The translations under genes and the position numbers were made by a program. Source: an uncultured Pseudomonas sp. (GTDB lineage: Bacteria; Pseudomonadota; Gammaproteobacteria; Pseudomonadales; Pseudomonadaceae). Taken from it: 56,559 bases of DNA. The number at the start of each line of letters is the position of its first letter. Position 1 is the stretch's first letter. The notes beneath the pieces were generated by a model that saw only the letters and a program-made list of their open reading frames with translations, had not been told where the DNA came from and made no database searches. Shown in pieces: positions 47,143 to 56,052 of this stretch. Where the stretch lies: assembly GCF_946885955.1 (NCBI RefSeq), contig NZ_CAMPHI010000037.1:1-56559 (forward strand), given 5' to 3'.

Positions 47143-47217
47143 GATGCTGTAATGATGCAAGCGCATCGCCTCTTGGATCTGCCCATACAGGCGGAGCTTG
47201 GCGGTCGGATTATCCAT
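47143..47217 (-). pseudogene. intI: Truncated integron integrase (first 25 codons)
   Basis: On the - strand an ATG at 47217 reads MDNPTAKLRLYGQIQEAMRL followed by HHYSI. It resembles the N-terminus of integron integrases, where a helix ending LHYSIRTEQ leads into the core-binding domain. The similarity stops exactly after HHYSI at 47143; the frame then runs into the DNA downstream of sbcD. So only 25 codons survive and the recombinase is dead. The fragment is divergent from the cassette genes at 47328, the classic integron layout, with the expected attI region between. Based on 25 residues plus context. Confidence 0.62.
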
Positions 47218-47257
47218 ACCGGCTGTTCTATTTTTTATGCGGAAGTAATGGTCGGGC

Positions 47258-47280
47258 AAAATGCAGAAGCCAAGCGAATA
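47258..47280 (+). repeat. 23-base repeat in the presumed attI region
   Basis: Matches 14789-14811 with a single mismatch. It lies 41 bases from the intI start and 32 bases before the first cassette boundary, where an attI site would be expected. Confidence 0.6.
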
Positions 47281-47327
47281 CGGAGCACGATTGACGCTGC
47301 TGGTCTAATGCGTTGATTGGGGGATGG

Positions 47328-48155
47328 ATGAAAAATAAAGTATTTTTGATTTCTGCTCTATTTATTTTCTCTGCCATATTGGTATGGGCTGCGGGCGGTT
47401 ACCTTTCGAAATCGGTTAACCAAAAAATAACAATGCCTTTAGAGTTTGAAGACATGGTGTTTAAGGGCACGCATGGCTCTTTTTTGAAAGCGGAAACTAA
47501 CAGCAGTTGTGCTCTGCTCATGCATGGCGTCAGGTCCAATCGAAAAAGTATGATCGGTAGGTCGTACTTCCTTAAAGAAATGGGGATATCGTCTTTACTT
47601 ATCGATCTTCAGGCTCACGGAGAAACACCTGGGAGGGAAATTACTTTTGGACTTCGCGAATCTGTTGATGCTTCAAACGGAGTTGATTTTCTGAGAGGTG
47701 TTAAAGGATGCGGGAAAATAGTAGCAATAGGTCAGTCATTAGGAGGCGCTTCTGCATTATTGGGAGATGGCCCAATTCATGTTGATGCGTTAATTTTAGA
47801 GTCAGTATATCCGACAATAGAAGAAGCCGTTGAAAATAGGCTCGAAATGCGTATGGGTAAATTCGGAAGGGTTATTGCTCCGCTTCTATACTTGCAAATA
47901 CCATTAAGAATAGGTGCATCTCTTTCAGAACTAAAGCCGATCGAAGCCTTGAGAAAAGTGGATGTGCCGGTATTCATTATAAGCGGCTCAAATGATGAGC
48001 ATACCAAGGCTGAAGAAACTGAGCACATGTTCGAGGCAGCCAATGAAAAAAAGCAGTTATGGTTGGTTGATGGTGCAATACACGAGGATTTGCTCTCGTA
48101 CAGTCCCAAGGAGTACAAAGCAAAGATATCAAGTTTCATTAAGCAGTCTTTGTAG
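47328..48155 (+). CDS. Cassette-borne alpha/beta hydrolase with N-terminal membrane helix
   Basis: A 275-residue S33-like hydrolase. After a signal or anchor helix (VFLISALFIFSAILVWAAGG) come LLMHGVRSNRKSMIG (oxyanion loop), LIDLQAHGETPG, nucleophile elbow GQSLGGASAL, Asp in ISGSNDEH and His in DGAIHEDLL, so the triad looks complete. The substrate is unknown. The ATG at 47328 has GGGGGA upstream. The gene is markedly AT-rich compared with sbcD and sbcC and is followed within ten bases by an attC-like site, as in an integron gene cassette. Confidence 0.78.
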   Translation: MKNKVFLISALFIFSAILVWAAGGYLSKSVNQKITMPLEFEDMVFKGTHGSFLKAETNSSCALLMHGVRSNRKSMIGRSYFLKEMGISSLLIDLQAHGETPGREITFGLRESVDASNGVDFLRGVKGCGKIVAIGQSLGGASALLGDGPIHVDALILESVYPTIEEAVENRLEMRMGKFGRVIAPLLYLQIPLRIGASLSELKPIEALRKVDVPVFIISGSNDEHTKAEETEHMFEAANEKKQLWLVDGAIHEDLLSYSPKEYKAKISSFIKQSL

Positions 48156-48160
48156 CATCT

Positions 48161-48235
48161 TATAACAATTCGCTCATTTGCAGCCTGTGGCTGCTGGGAC
48201 GCCGCTGCGCGGAGCCCATGAACTCAACGTTAGGC
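48161..48235 (+). other. attC site of an integron gene cassette
   Basis: The 75-base sequence starts TATAACAATTCGCTC and ends GAACTCAACGTTAGGC. The final GTTAGGC is a perfect GTTRRRY simple site, and AAC-AATTCG at the left with AACTCAA-GTTAGGC at the right are the conserved boxes of attC sites in Pseudomonas and Xanthomonas cassettes. The inner part (GCAGCCTGTGGCTGC and GGG/CCC pairs) can form the variable stem. It lies between two + strand genes. The left 7-mer (TTATAAC) fits RYYYAAC only partly. Confidence 0.8.
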
Positions 48236-48242
48236 TAAATCA

Positions 48243-48659
48243 TTGAGCGAGCAAAATTCCCAATACGCGTACTTTTCTCTTCACGGATTGTTTGAGCCTG
48301 AAGAAATTTCATCTTTAGTTGGCGTTCAACCAACAGAAAGCTGGAGAAAAGGCGACTTGCATCCAAGGCAAAGGCTTGAGCGAAAACGCAGCCATTGGGC
48401 TCTCCGGTCTAGGTTGCCCGAATCCGCTGATATAGAGGCTCATATCGTCGATGTCTTAACTCAAATGCAGGAAAACGCAGACGCTTTTGCTGTTGTTTCA
48501 AAGACCCATGGTGGCTGTATGCAGGTTGTTGGGTACTTTCATGAGGGCTATCCCGGCATCCACTTTGACTCAGCACTTGTTCAAGGCCTTGCACAGTTTC
48601 ATCTAGAAATGGACTTCGATTTGTACAGTCTGTGGTCAGATGCTCGTGAAGACACTTAG
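48243..48659 (+). CDS. DUF4279 protein, second cassette gene
   Basis: A 138-residue cytoplasmic protein whose start (QYAYFSLHGLFEPEEISSLV, then GVQPTESWRKGD) is the DUF4279 signature; the function is unknown. Translation starts at TTG 48243 just eight bases after the attC crossover, with no ribosome site, which is usual for cassette genes. AT content is intermediate. No complete attC follows it, so the end of this cassette may be lost. Confidence 0.75.
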   Translation: MSEQNSQYAYFSLHGLFEPEEISSLVGVQPTESWRKGDLHPRQRLERKRSHWALRSRLPESADIEAHIVDVLTQMQENADAFAVVSKTHGGCMQVVGYFHEGYPGIHFDSALVQGLAQFHLEMDFDLYSLWSDAREDT

Positions 48660-48955
48660 CACTGGGGCTCGAGCTGGCGCTCTCAATCGGCCATGCATTG
48701 CTGATAGAGATTGATCGCGTCTAAGACGAGCCGCAGCAGGCCTATTGCGGTTGTTGCAGGTCGTGGCTCTTCACCGGCAGCGGATGGATATCCTTGTAGC
48801 GCGCGGCCTCCAGCATGGCATCGCAATCAGTCACAAGTAGATGAGTCGTCTTGCGGCAATTTGCTGGAAACACGCCGAGCGCTCGCAAACTTCGCCGCAA
48901 GGCGTGCCGTATGAACGGCACGGCGTTGCTGCCAAGTACGTCTGCACAAGCCGCG
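48660..48955. other. Region after the DUF4279 gene
   Basis: About 300 bases without an intact gene. On the - strand a frame reads CRKTTHLLVTDCDAMLEAAR then YKDIHPLPVKSHD and stops near 48746, which looks like the tail of a gene cut off by rearrangement, family not recognised. I find no second attC. Confidence 0.35.
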
Positions 48956-49381
48956 TCAGGTCATTTGCAAACGAGAGTCGCGCCTCAGGCAAAGCACGCC
49001 GTCTCCGGCGAGGAAATGCGCGATCGACGCCACTGCCAGGAAGGCTGGATATTCCCAGCCACCATTTGCGCTGGTGTGTATCCAGCCGTTGGCGAAGTGT
49101 GTCGATGCGGCGACCAGCATGATCGGTAGCAAGGCAAGGGACGCCCAGCGCCCGTGAAAGCCAACGACAATCGCGACGCCACCCAGCAGTTCGACGATGA
49201 AGACGGGCCAGGCCATGAGTCCAGGCAAGCCCTGGGTTTCGAGCCAGCCGGCAAAGCCCGGAATCGTGAACACCCAATACTTGAGCATCGCATGGGCAAT
49301 CCACATGCTGCCCAGCGCAACGCGCAGCAGCATCGCGGCGAGGGCAGGGTTCAGGTAACGCTCACTGAATAGGGGGCTCAT
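48956..49381 (-). CDS. DoxX-family membrane protein
   Basis: A 141-residue protein with four hydrophobic segments typical of DoxX: LAAMLLRVALGSMWIAHAML, PVFIVELLGGVAIVVGFHGR, ALLPIMLVAASTHFANGW and FLAVASIAHFLAGDGV. DoxX proteins are small quinone-linked inner-membrane proteins associated with thiol or redox metabolism. Its ATG overlaps the rhodanese stop (ATGA), so the two are translationally coupled and likely work together. Confidence 0.85.
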   Translation of the reverse strand: MSPLFSERYLNPALAAMLLRVALGSMWIAHAMLKYWVFTIPGFAGWLETQGLPGLMAWPVFIVELLGGVAIVVGFHGRWASLALLPIMLVAASTHFANGWIHTSANGGWEYPAFLAVASIAHFLAGDGVLCLRRDSRLQMT

Positions 49382-49710
49382 GCAGCGGCCCCTTCCAGCG
49401 CGTGGCCGGCAACTTGCCATTCGGCCTTGCCACCCTTGAATACAGCAACATCGGCGTAGCCCAGCGCGAGCAGTTGCACCGCGACCTGATCCGAGTTCGT
49501 ACAGGTAGCGCTGGCGCAGTACACGACAACGCAAGCGTCCTTGGCGGGCAGAAGTTCCGATGCAAGCGCCTTTACCTCCCCGATATTGATGTTCAGGGCA
49601 CCCGGTAAGTGCCCCTGGGCGAAATAGCGGGCAGGCAGGGCCTCCACCAGGATCGGCGGGGTGGGCGAATGCAAGCGATTGAGCAGGTCGTTCAGGCTGA
49701 TGGTCTTCAT
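49378..49710 (-). CDS. Single-domain rhodanese
   Basis: A 110-residue rhodanese with VEALPARYFAQGHLPGALNI and the active-site loop VVYCASATCTNSDQVA. Cys in VYCASATC is at the sulfur-accepting position. It transfers sulfane sulfur in the cytoplasm. ATG 49710 has GAGGTG; a TTG at 49722 is an alternative. It forms a bicistronic unit with DoxX and is divergent from the MarR gene, with a palindromic operator between them. Confidence 0.87.
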   Translation of the reverse strand: MKTISLNDLLNRLHSPTPPILVEALPARYFAQGHLPGALNINIGEVKALASELLPAKDACVVVYCASATCTNSDQVAVQLLALGYADVAVFKGGKAEWQVAGHALEGAAA

Positions 49711-49740
49711 ACGGCACCTCAAGTTGTCGCAATGGTGATA

Positions 49741-49754
49741 GTTGCATATGCAAC
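49741..49754. promoter_or_regulatory. Perfect palindromic MarR operator
   Basis: GTTGCATATGCAAC is a perfect 14-base palindrome in the divergent region between the rhodanese and MarR genes. A second near-copy lies at 49777-49790 with centres 36 bases apart, suggesting cooperative binding by the adjacent MarR protein. Confidence 0.75.
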
Positions 49755-49776
49755 GATAAAACCATGGCTCAGAGTA

Positions 49777-49790
49777 GTTGCATGTGCAAC
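49777..49790. promoter_or_regulatory. Second MarR operator copy
   Basis: GTTGCATGTGCAAC differs from the first operator by one base. It lies just before the ATG at 49800, so binding here should block marR's own transcription. It overlaps an alternative upstream ATG (49764), which argues that 49800 is the real start. Confidence 0.7.
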
Positions 49791-49799
49791 AATCCTTTC

Positions 49800-50252
49800 A
49801 TGCATAACGACAAACGACACCCCAGCCCCCATTTCCTTGCTTGGGCCCGCCTGTTACGGGTTCACAAGGTTCTCCTGGAGGCAGTGCAAGCCGATTTATC
49901 CGCGGCCGGGCTGCCTCCTCTTGAGTGGTATGACCTGCTGCTGGAACTAGACATGGCGGAAGGCAACCGGCTGCGCCTTTACGACCTCGGCGACCGGATG
50001 GTCCTCAGTCGCAGCAACCTGACGCGGCTATGCGATCGCCTGGAGAAGGAAGGCCTGATCTCGCGTGAACATTGCGCGGAGGATCGCCGGGGACTATTTG
50101 CCGCGCTGACGCAGAAGGGCGCAGAGATGCGCCGCGCCATGTGGCCCGTCTACAAGCGGTCCGTGGATCAGCATTTCTCCACGCACCTCACGGACGAAGA
50201 GGCGAGTGTGTTGGCGTCCGTTCTGCTGAAAGTGCAAAGCACCGAACCGTGA
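49800..50252 (+). CDS. MarR-family regulator
   Basis: A 150-residue winged-helix regulator: WARLLRVHKVLLEAVQADLS (dimerisation helix), PPLEWYDLLLELDMAEGNRLR, SRSNLTRLCDRLEKEGLISR (recognition helix) and DRRGLFAALTQKGAEM (wing). Two near-identical palindromes upstream are its likely operators, giving autoregulation and control of the divergent rhodanese-DoxX pair. No cysteine is obviously placed for OhrR-type sensing. Neither candidate start has a clear ribosome site; I prefer 49800 over 49764. Confidence 0.85.
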   Translation: MHNDKRHPSPHFLAWARLLRVHKVLLEAVQADLSAAGLPPLEWYDLLLELDMAEGNRLRLYDLGDRMVLSRSNLTRLCDRLEKEGLISREHCAEDRRGLFAALTQKGAEMRRAMWPVYKRSVDQHFSTHLTDEEASVLASVLLKVQSTEP

Positions 50253-50446
50253 CAGCGGCCGATGACGATGGGGCGGGTGGCGGCACTGTGCTGACTTTTC
50301 CGTTGTTGGCAGCGCCAAAGCAACGCATTCGCCGAGCGGCCTTTTAACCTGCCAGTAACCTTGCCAATTTCTTCGCTGGTGAGTCGTCTGCATAAGCCCG
50401 GCAACAATGTCAGAATGGCCGCTCTCCGACGGCCACCGACCCTGAT

Positions 50447-53400
50447 ATGAAAATCCTCAGCCTGCGCTTGAAGAACCTCAATTCGCTGAAGGGCGAGTGG
50501 AAGATCGATTTCACCGCCGAGCCGTTTGAGGGCGCCAGCCTGTTCGCCATCACCGGGCCGACTGGTGCCGGCAAAACCACGTTGCTCGATGCCATCTGCC
50601 TGGCCCTGTATCACCGCACGCCACGTATGAGCACGCTGTCGGCCGGCGGCAATGAGCTGATGACCCGGCACACCGCCGATTGCCTGGCCGAGGTCGAGTT
50701 CGAGGTCAAGGGCGTGGCCTACCGGGCGTTCTGGAGCCAGCGCCGCGCGCGCGACAAGGTCGACGGCGCGCTGCAGGCGCCGAAAGTGGAACTGGCCAGC
50801 GGCGACGGCCAGATCATCACCGACAAGATCAATGAAAAGCTGCGCGAAACCGAGCGTCTGACCGGCCTGGATTTCGAGCGCTTTACCAAGTCCATGCTGC
50901 TGGCCCAGGGCGGTTTCGCCGCCTTTCTCGAAGCCAATGCCAACCAGCGCGCCGAGCTGCTGGAAGAACTCACCGGCACCGACATCTACGGGCAGATTTC
51001 CCAGCGCGTGTTCGAACAGACCCGCGAGGCCAAAAGCCTGCTCGATCAATTGCGCGCCAAGGCCTCGGGCGTCGAACTACTGAGCGACGAACAGCGTCAG
51101 CAGCTGAGCAGCGAAGCCGAACAGTTGCGCGGTGAAGAAAGTCGTCTGGCTGGTGAACAGGCCGAGCTGCAACGCCAGCGCCAGTGGCGTGATGAGCTCA
51201 GCAAAACCCAGGATCAGCTGCGGGCCGCCGAGCAGGCCGAGCAGCAAGCGCAACAGGCTTTGCACGAGGCGCAGCCGCAGCTGCAGCAACTGGCCGCCGA
51301 CGAACCCGCCGCACGGCTGCAGCCGCTGCACCGTGATTGGCAGGCGGCGCAACAGGCGTTGCAGCAAACCGAGCAAGCGCTGTTGCATACCGCAAACGAG
51401 CAGCAACAATTGGCGCGGCAGGTTGGCGCCTGTCTGTGGCAAGCGCGGCAGTTCAGCCGGCAACTGCTGGGCGAGCGACAGCAGGCGCAGCAACAGCTGG
51501 CGGAGCGGCGTCAGCGGTTGGCGCAGCAACTGAACGACCAGGCCCGACACGGGCAACTCGGTGAACATTTGGCTGCCTGGGACAACAAGCTCGAAGCGCG
51601 CCAGGAGCTCGCCGCGCAGATCGATCAGTTACTCGCCCAGCAGCGCCAAACCGAGCAAGCCGGCCAAGCGCTGGAAAGCCAACTGACCCAGCAGCGCTCG
51701 CAGTTGGGCGAGGAACAGGCGCGCTTGTTGGCGGCGCAAGAGTTCGAGGCCGAGCAGCAACAGCAGTTGGACGGACTACTCGCCGGCCGTAGCGAGGCCG
51801 GATTGCGCGAGCGCTGGCAGACCCTGCATAGCCATGGCGCGGTGCTGGCGCAGCTCGAACAGCTTGCTGCGACACGGCGGCAACTGAGCCAGGACCAGCA
51901 GCAGTTGCAGGCCCAGGTCGCCGAGCTGAGCAGTCAACATGCCGACAAAACTCGCGAAGTCGAGGCTTTGCGCGCGCGCTACAAAGACCTGCAGCAGCAG
52001 GTGCGCGACCAGGAAAAACTGCTCGAACAGGAACAGCGCATCCAGGCCCTGGAAAGCTACCGCGCCCAGCTGCAGGAGGGCGAGGCCTGCCCGTTGTGCG
52101 GCTCCCAGCAGCATCCGGCGATTGCCGCCTACCAGGCCCTGGACGTATCCGCGACTCAGCGCACCTTGCAGAGCAAGAAGATCGAGCTGGAAGCCCTGAC
52201 CAGTGATGGCCAGGAACTGGCTGCCGCGCTGGCAAAACTGACCTCGCAGCTCGAACACGGCAAGCAGCAGCAACAGGCGTTCGAGCAGACACACACACTG
52301 CACGGCGAGCAATGGCGGCAGCTGAGCCGGCAGCTCGGCAGCGAACTGACCGACGAGGCCGCGCTCGCCGCCCATCAACAGCAACTGACCCTCGAACTCG
52401 ACGGCTTGCAGCGCAGCTTGGCCCAGCTCGACCAACTGAAGGCGGCGCTGGACAGCGCGCGCGCCGCGCGCCAGCAGGTCGAACAGGCCTGCCTCGGCGC
52501 CCAGCAGCGGTTGCAGCTGGACACTCAGCAGCATCAACAGACCCTGACCACGCTGGCGGATATCACCCAGCGCCTGCAACAGTTGCAACGCCAGCACGGC
52601 GAGCGCGAACAGGCCCTGAGCGCGGAACTGGCGGGCTTCGGTTATGAGCTGCCGAGCGATAGCGCGCAATGGCTCGAGCAACGCCAGGGCGAATGGCAGG
52701 CCTGGCAGCAGGCGCAGCAGCAAAGCCAACAGCTGCAGGAGCAAGCACGCAACCTGGAGCAGGCCGTAAGCGCTGCCCGCGAGCTGCAGGAACTTTGGCA
52801 GCAGCGCTGGGCAGCATTGCAGCAGATGGAACTGTCCGCCGTGGAGACGGCCGCCGTTGAGAGGCCTGCCGATCCACTGCTCGCTTTGCAACAAAGCGAA
52901 AGCCAGCTGAGTGAAGTACAGAGCCGCCAGCAGCAATTGCAGGGCGCTGCGCACAACCAAGGCCAACGCTTGCTCGAACAACGCCAACAGCTGGCGGAAA
53001 AAGCCGAGCAATGGCAGACCGCCCTGGACACCAGCCCCTTTGCCGATGAAGCGGCGTTCCAGGCCGCCAGGCTCGACGATCAGCAGCGCCAGGCGCTAAC
53101 CCAGCTCAAGCAGCGCTTGCACCAGGCCCTCGCCGAAGCCCTGGCACTGAAGCACGCCGCCGAGCAGCAATTGGCCGGCTTGCAGACTGCGCGGGTAAGC
53201 GAAGCGAGCCGCGAGCAATTGGATCAGCAGTTGCAGTTGCTCAATGCCCAGCTCAAGAGCCTGAGCGAGCGTCAGGGCGAAATCCGTGCGCAGCTACAAG
53301 GCGATGAGGCTCGCCGGCAAAATCAGCAAAGCCTGTTCGCCGAGATTGCTGCCAAGCAGGGGCAATACGACCTCTGGCAGCAGCTCAACAGCCTGATCGG

Positions 53401-53881
53401 CTCCTCCGATGGCGCCAAATACCGCAAATTCGCCCAGGGCCTGACCCTCGATCACCTGGTTTACCTGGCCAACCGGCAACTGGAACGCCTACACGGGCGC
53501 TACCAGCTGGCGCGTAAAACCAGCGGCGAGCTGGAACTGCAGGTGATCGACACCTGGCAGGCGGATGTCGTCCGCGACACCAAGACCCTGTCCGGCGGCG
53601 AGAGCTTCCTGGTCAGCCTGGCCTTGGCCTTGGCCCTGTCCGATCTGGTCAGCCACAAGACCAGCATCGACTCGCTGTTCCTCGACGAAGGCTTCGGTAC
53701 CTTGGATGCGGAAACCCTTGAAGTCGCCCTCGACGCCCTCGACAGCCTGAATGCCAGCGGCAAGACGATCGGCGTGATCAGCCACGTCGAAGCGCTCAAG
53801 GAGCGCATTCCGGTGCAGCTGAAAGTGCATAAGGGCGTGGGTATGGGTTATAGCGGGCTGGATAAGCGCTTTGCGCTTTAA
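50447..53881 (+). CDS. sbcC: SbcCD nuclease ATPase subunit SbcC
   Basis: A 1144-residue Rad50-type ATPase. Walker [14 protein letters not shown] is near residue 38, long glutamine-rich coiled coils surround a zinc hook CPLCGS near residue 550, and the C-terminal head carries [20 protein letters not shown] followed by [16 protein letters not shown] (signature, Walker B, D-loop). It joins SbcD to cut DNA hairpins. Unlike most pseudomonads it does not follow sbcD directly; a 3.3-kb insertion separates the two and the ATG at 50447 lacks a good ribosome site. Expression may therefore come from a new promoter. Confidence 0.94.
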   Translation: MKILSLRLKNLNSLKGEWKIDFTAEPFEGASLFAITGPTGAGKTTLLDAICLALYHRTPRMSTLSAGGNELMTRHTADCLAEVEFEVKGVAYRAFWSQRRARDKVDGALQAPKVELASGDGQIITDKINEKLRETERLTGLDFERFTKSMLLAQGGFAAFLEANANQRAELLEELTGTDIYGQISQRVFEQTREAKSLLDQLRAKASGVELLSDEQRQQLSSEAEQLRGEESRLAGEQAELQRQRQWRDELSKTQDQLRAAEQAEQQAQQALHEAQPQLQQLAADEPAARLQPLHRDWQAAQQALQQTEQALLHTANEQQQLARQVGACLWQARQFSRQLLGERQQAQQQLAERRQRLAQQLNDQARHGQLGEHLAAWDNKLEARQELAAQIDQLLAQQRQTEQAGQALESQLTQQRSQLGEEQARLLAAQEFEAEQQQQLDGLLAGRSEAGLRERWQTLHSHGAVLAQLEQLAATRRQLSQDQQQLQAQVAELSSQHADKTREVEALRARYKDLQQQVRDQEKLLEQEQRIQALESYRAQLQEGEACPLCGSQQHPAIAAYQALDVSATQRTLQSKKIELEALTSDGQELAAALAKLTSQLEHGKQQQQAFEQTHTLHGEQWRQLSRQLGSELTDEAALAAHQQQLTLELDGLQRSLAQLDQLKAALDSARAARQQVEQACLGAQQRLQLDTQQHQQTLTTLADITQRLQQLQRQHGEREQALSAELAGFGYELPSDSAQWLEQRQGEWQAWQQAQQQSQQLQEQARNLEQAVSAARELQELWQQRWAALQQMELSAVETAAVERPADPLLALQQSESQLSEVQSRQQQLQGAAHNQGQRLLEQRQQLAEKAEQWQTALDTSPFADEAAFQAARLDDQQRQALTQLKQRLHQALAEALALKHAAEQQLAGLQTARVSEASREQLDQQLQLLNAQLKSLSERQGEIRAQLQGDEARRQNQQSLFAEIAAKQGQYDLWQQLNSLIGSSDGAKYRKFAQGLTLDHLVYLANRQLERLHGRYQLARKTSGELELQVIDTWQADVVRDTKTLSGGESFLVSLALALALSDLVSHKTSIDSLFLDEGFGTLDAETLEVALDALDSLNASGKTIGVISHVEALKERIPVQLKVHKGVGMGYSGLDKRFAL

Positions 53882-54093
53882 CGCGCGCTAGGTGCTGTTA
53901 TGCCAGGTTCCAACCCGGCCAGGGATTTGCCATTGCGCCAGCATCTTAGATTATCGCCATGGTCTGCGATCGAGCAGGGTTGATATGTCGAAGGCTATCC
54001 GCCGCTCTATAGCCAGGGTGGACAAAGCTTGGCCGTGTCCACCCCTGCAAACAACGCGCAGTATCTACCTCTGTAGTTTTATCGTGGTCAGGG

Positions 54094-54114
54094 CCGCCTC
54101 AGCAGGCGGTTTTT
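54094..54114 (+). terminator. Short terminator-like hairpin
   Basis: CCGCCT at 54094-54099 pairs with AGGCGG at 54104-54109 and is followed by TTTTT on the + strand. It lies 213 bases after sbcC and may end its transcript. Confidence 0.55.
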
Positions 54115-54125
54115 CGCGACCGGCG

Positions 54126-55130
54126 TTAACGTACGTATTCGAAACGGGTGAACCAGTCTTCCGCCAGGTGGCGATCATGTTCGGCACCATCGAGGTGGGT
54201 CTGGTAGGCGCTGTCATTATCCAGATAGACCTTCATCCACGAGGTGATCAGGGTTTTGAAGCGGGCATGCTGGGTATCGCTGCCGCTGTTGATCCAGTCC
54301 AGATGGGACGCGCCCCTGAAAGTGGTCAGTGCACGGGTGAGGTTGGTCGGTAAAGACTGGTAGTAGCTCGCAACGACAGACGGATAGGCCACGCTGTCGT
54401 TGGCGCCTGCCTGGATCAAGGTCTTGGCGCTGATGCTCGAGTAATCGGGCGAATTGAAGCCAAGGTAAGGGGCTAGAGGGATCGCGGTTACGATGTCTTT
54501 TTTAAGATCGGCCGCCGCCAATAGTGCACCGCCGCCGCCCATGGAAAAGCCCGCGATGCCAAGTTTGTTGGTTGCCACCTTCTTGTAGATTGGCGATGCG
54601 CTACGGGTGTTTTCGCTTTTCAACTTGGCTATGCCGCCCTTGTGCGCTGTCTCCCAAACTGGCGGGGTGCCGAAGATGTTGTTTGGGGTGATGGCGATAA
54701 CGATGTAGCCGTGGCTAGTAAGGTGGTTGGCCAGCCAAGTCATATCCTCTTTGGTGTTGGAATACCCGCCTGTCAGGGTAGTGGCTGGATAGGTCGACTT
54801 ATTCAGGTTGCAGGGATAAGTAACACGGGCCGAGGAATAGTCCCACGAGGACAGCCCGCTGGTGTACGAGCACACTGAGTCGGCCCCCGGGCTGGCGGGG
54901 GATAGTTCGGCGCTGGCCGCGCCGCTGCCCAGCAGCAGGACAGCAAATAAGGCGAATCTAGCAGACCGTTGAAAAACTACCTGCGTTGGCAATACTGCGT
55001 TAAAAATGGCCTCAAAATGCTCATTTACAACACGTAAACTCCGCTTTTTCGGCCGTTTTTGCCTTGTCTTGCCTGCCTCGTCTACATTTTTCAACGGCCT
55101 GCTAGCGACTTTAAAGGGGGTGGAAAGCAT
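54126..55130 (-). CDS. PETase/cutinase-type polyester hydrolase with MITE-expanded signal peptide
   Basis: The 334-residue product aligns along its length with polyesterase/cutinase-family enzymes such as IsPETase. It has the oxyanion strand TGGYSNTKEDMTWLANHLTS and nucleophile elbow GFSMGGGG (Ser 196), Asp 245 in AGANDSVA, His 276 in RGASHLDW, and a typical ending FKTLITSWMKVYLDNDSAYQ. GFSMGGGG has Phe where IsPETase has Trp and cutinases have His. Two Cys in the N-terminal part (SVCSY, YPCN) could form a disulfide. The signal peptide (FALFAVLLLGSGAASA) is preceded by about 48 residues encoded by a MITE, inserted in frame after MLSTPFKVA. The ATG at 55130 has GGGAG. A TTG at 54992 could give a shorter signal peptide. 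Confidence 0.82.
   Translation of the reverse strand: MLSTPFKVASRPLKNVDEAGKTRQKRPKKRSLRVVNEHFEAIFNAVLPTQVVFQRSARFALFAVLLLGSGAASAELSPASPGADSVCSYTSGLSSWDYSSARVTYPCNLNKSTYPATTLTGGYSNTKEDMTWLANHLTSHGYIVIAITPNNIFGTPPVWETAHKGGIAKLKSENTRSASPIYKKVATNKLGIAGFSMGGGGALLAAADLKKDIVTAIPLAPYLGFNSPDYSSISAKTLIQAGANDSVAYPSVVASYYQSLPTNLTRALTTFRGASHLDWINSGSDTQHARFKTLITSWMKVYLDNDSAYQTHLDGAEHDRHLAEDWFTRFEYVR
54958..55105. mobile_element. MITE inserted in frame in the hydrolase signal peptide region
   Basis: Terminal inverted repeats AGCAGACCGTTGAAAAA (54960-54976) and, inverted, AGCAGGCCGTTGAAAAA (55087-55103), 17 bases with one mismatch, are flanked by CTAG at 54958-54961 and 55102-55105 as a target duplication. 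The spacing of the CTAG copies is 144 bases (48 codons), so the reading frame of the hydrolase is preserved. No transposase is encoded. The ends are those of a small element I recall as dispersed in Pseudomonas genomes. Confidence 0.8.
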
Positions 55131-55251
55131 GGTGTCTCCCGGGGGTTTTATTGTTGTAGGGCAGGCCCATGGTGCACAGGCTGACCAACGCGCCCATGTG
55201 ACCTCCGATTACGCTAACCGCTGGGTGGAGCTCAGGGCTTGAATGAATTGA

Positions 55252-56052
55252 CTATCTTCGGCTCGAGCCTTCGACGAAAACGTGCAGCCCGGCGCGTGGC
55301 TTTAAAAGCGCCGAGGGCTGGATGCCGAGGATGGTGCGATAAGTGCGAGTGAAGTGCGCGGCGTCGGTGAAGCCCGTTTCCAGCGCCGCGTCGGTGACGC
55401 TGGCACCGCTGGCGATACGCTGGGTGGAAAGGAACAGCCGGTACCACAGGCGGTAGCGGCGAATCGGTACGCCGATCTGCTCCTTGAACAGGTTGACCAA
55501 ACGGGAGGTGGAGAGCCCGACCTGCTGCGCCAGGCAGTCGACGCTGAGGTTTTCCTGGATGCTGGTCTTTATCCGTTGCAGGGTGGCGAGAATTCGCGGA
55601 TCGCAGCGAAAGGCAGTGCGCGCAACCAGTTCGGGAGGGTTCAGCCAGCAGTCCAGTTGTTGATACAAGGTCTCGGGCAGCGCCTGACCCCGACAGACAC
55701 CGTCAAAGGCGTGGATTAGCTGGTGCTCATTAATCAGGTCGCAATAGGCTTCCTGCACCTGGCGGTTGCCCAGTTGACGCAGCACCGCATGATCGAAACC
55801 GGTGGCATCCAGATGACAGTCCGCAACGTACAGCCGGCCGCTATCAACGGTGCCTTGCCAGCCCACGGGTAGCAGCAGGCTGCGAGAATAGGCGTCTTGC
55901 TGCTGCGAGCGGTGGCGAAAGCGGATGGCGCCCTGCAGGCCGATCAACAGCCGCGAAGCGGCGAGAGACAGCTGCACTGGCGACTGTAGCGGGCCGAGGT
56001 AGAGCGTGCGGCGCTCCCAGAGATAGAGGCGTTGCGGCAGAGAGTCGGGCAT
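55252..56052 (-). CDS. AraC-family transcriptional regulator
   Basis: A 266-residue regulator with an N-terminal cupin-like sensing part (RTLYLGPLQSPVQLSLAASR) and the C-terminal AraC HTH pair (DCLAQQVGLSTSRLVNLFKE, AALETGFTDAAHFTRTYRTI). The ATG at 56052 gives a sensible N-terminus; the open frame continues to 56301 with unconvincing sequence. It is divergent from the broken binding-protein gene and upstream of the hydrolase, either of which may be a target. Confidence 0.82.
   Translation of the reverse strand: MPDSLPQRLYLWERRTLYLGPLQSPVQLSLAASRLLIGLQGAIRFRHRSQQQDAYSRSLLLPVGWQGTVDSGRLYVADCHLDATGFDHAVLRQLGNRQVQEAYCDLINEHQLIHAFDGVCRGQALPETLYQQLDCWLNPPELVARTAFRCDPRILATLQRIKTSIQENLSVDCLAQQVGLSTSRLVNLFKEQIGVPIRRYRLWYRLFLSTQRIASGASVTDAALETGFTDAAHFTRTYRTILGIQPSALLKPRAGLHVFVEGSSRR

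Noticed and set aside
51077..53011. Long - strand leucine-rich frames inside sbcC
   Set aside because: They mirror the glutamine-rich coiled coil of SbcC (CAG read backwards as CTG), so they are artefacts of codon bias.
54992..55130. The N-terminal 46 residues of the polyester hydrolase as a new protein domain
   Set aside because: The segment lies within MITE terminal repeats and is element-derived rather than a conserved domain.
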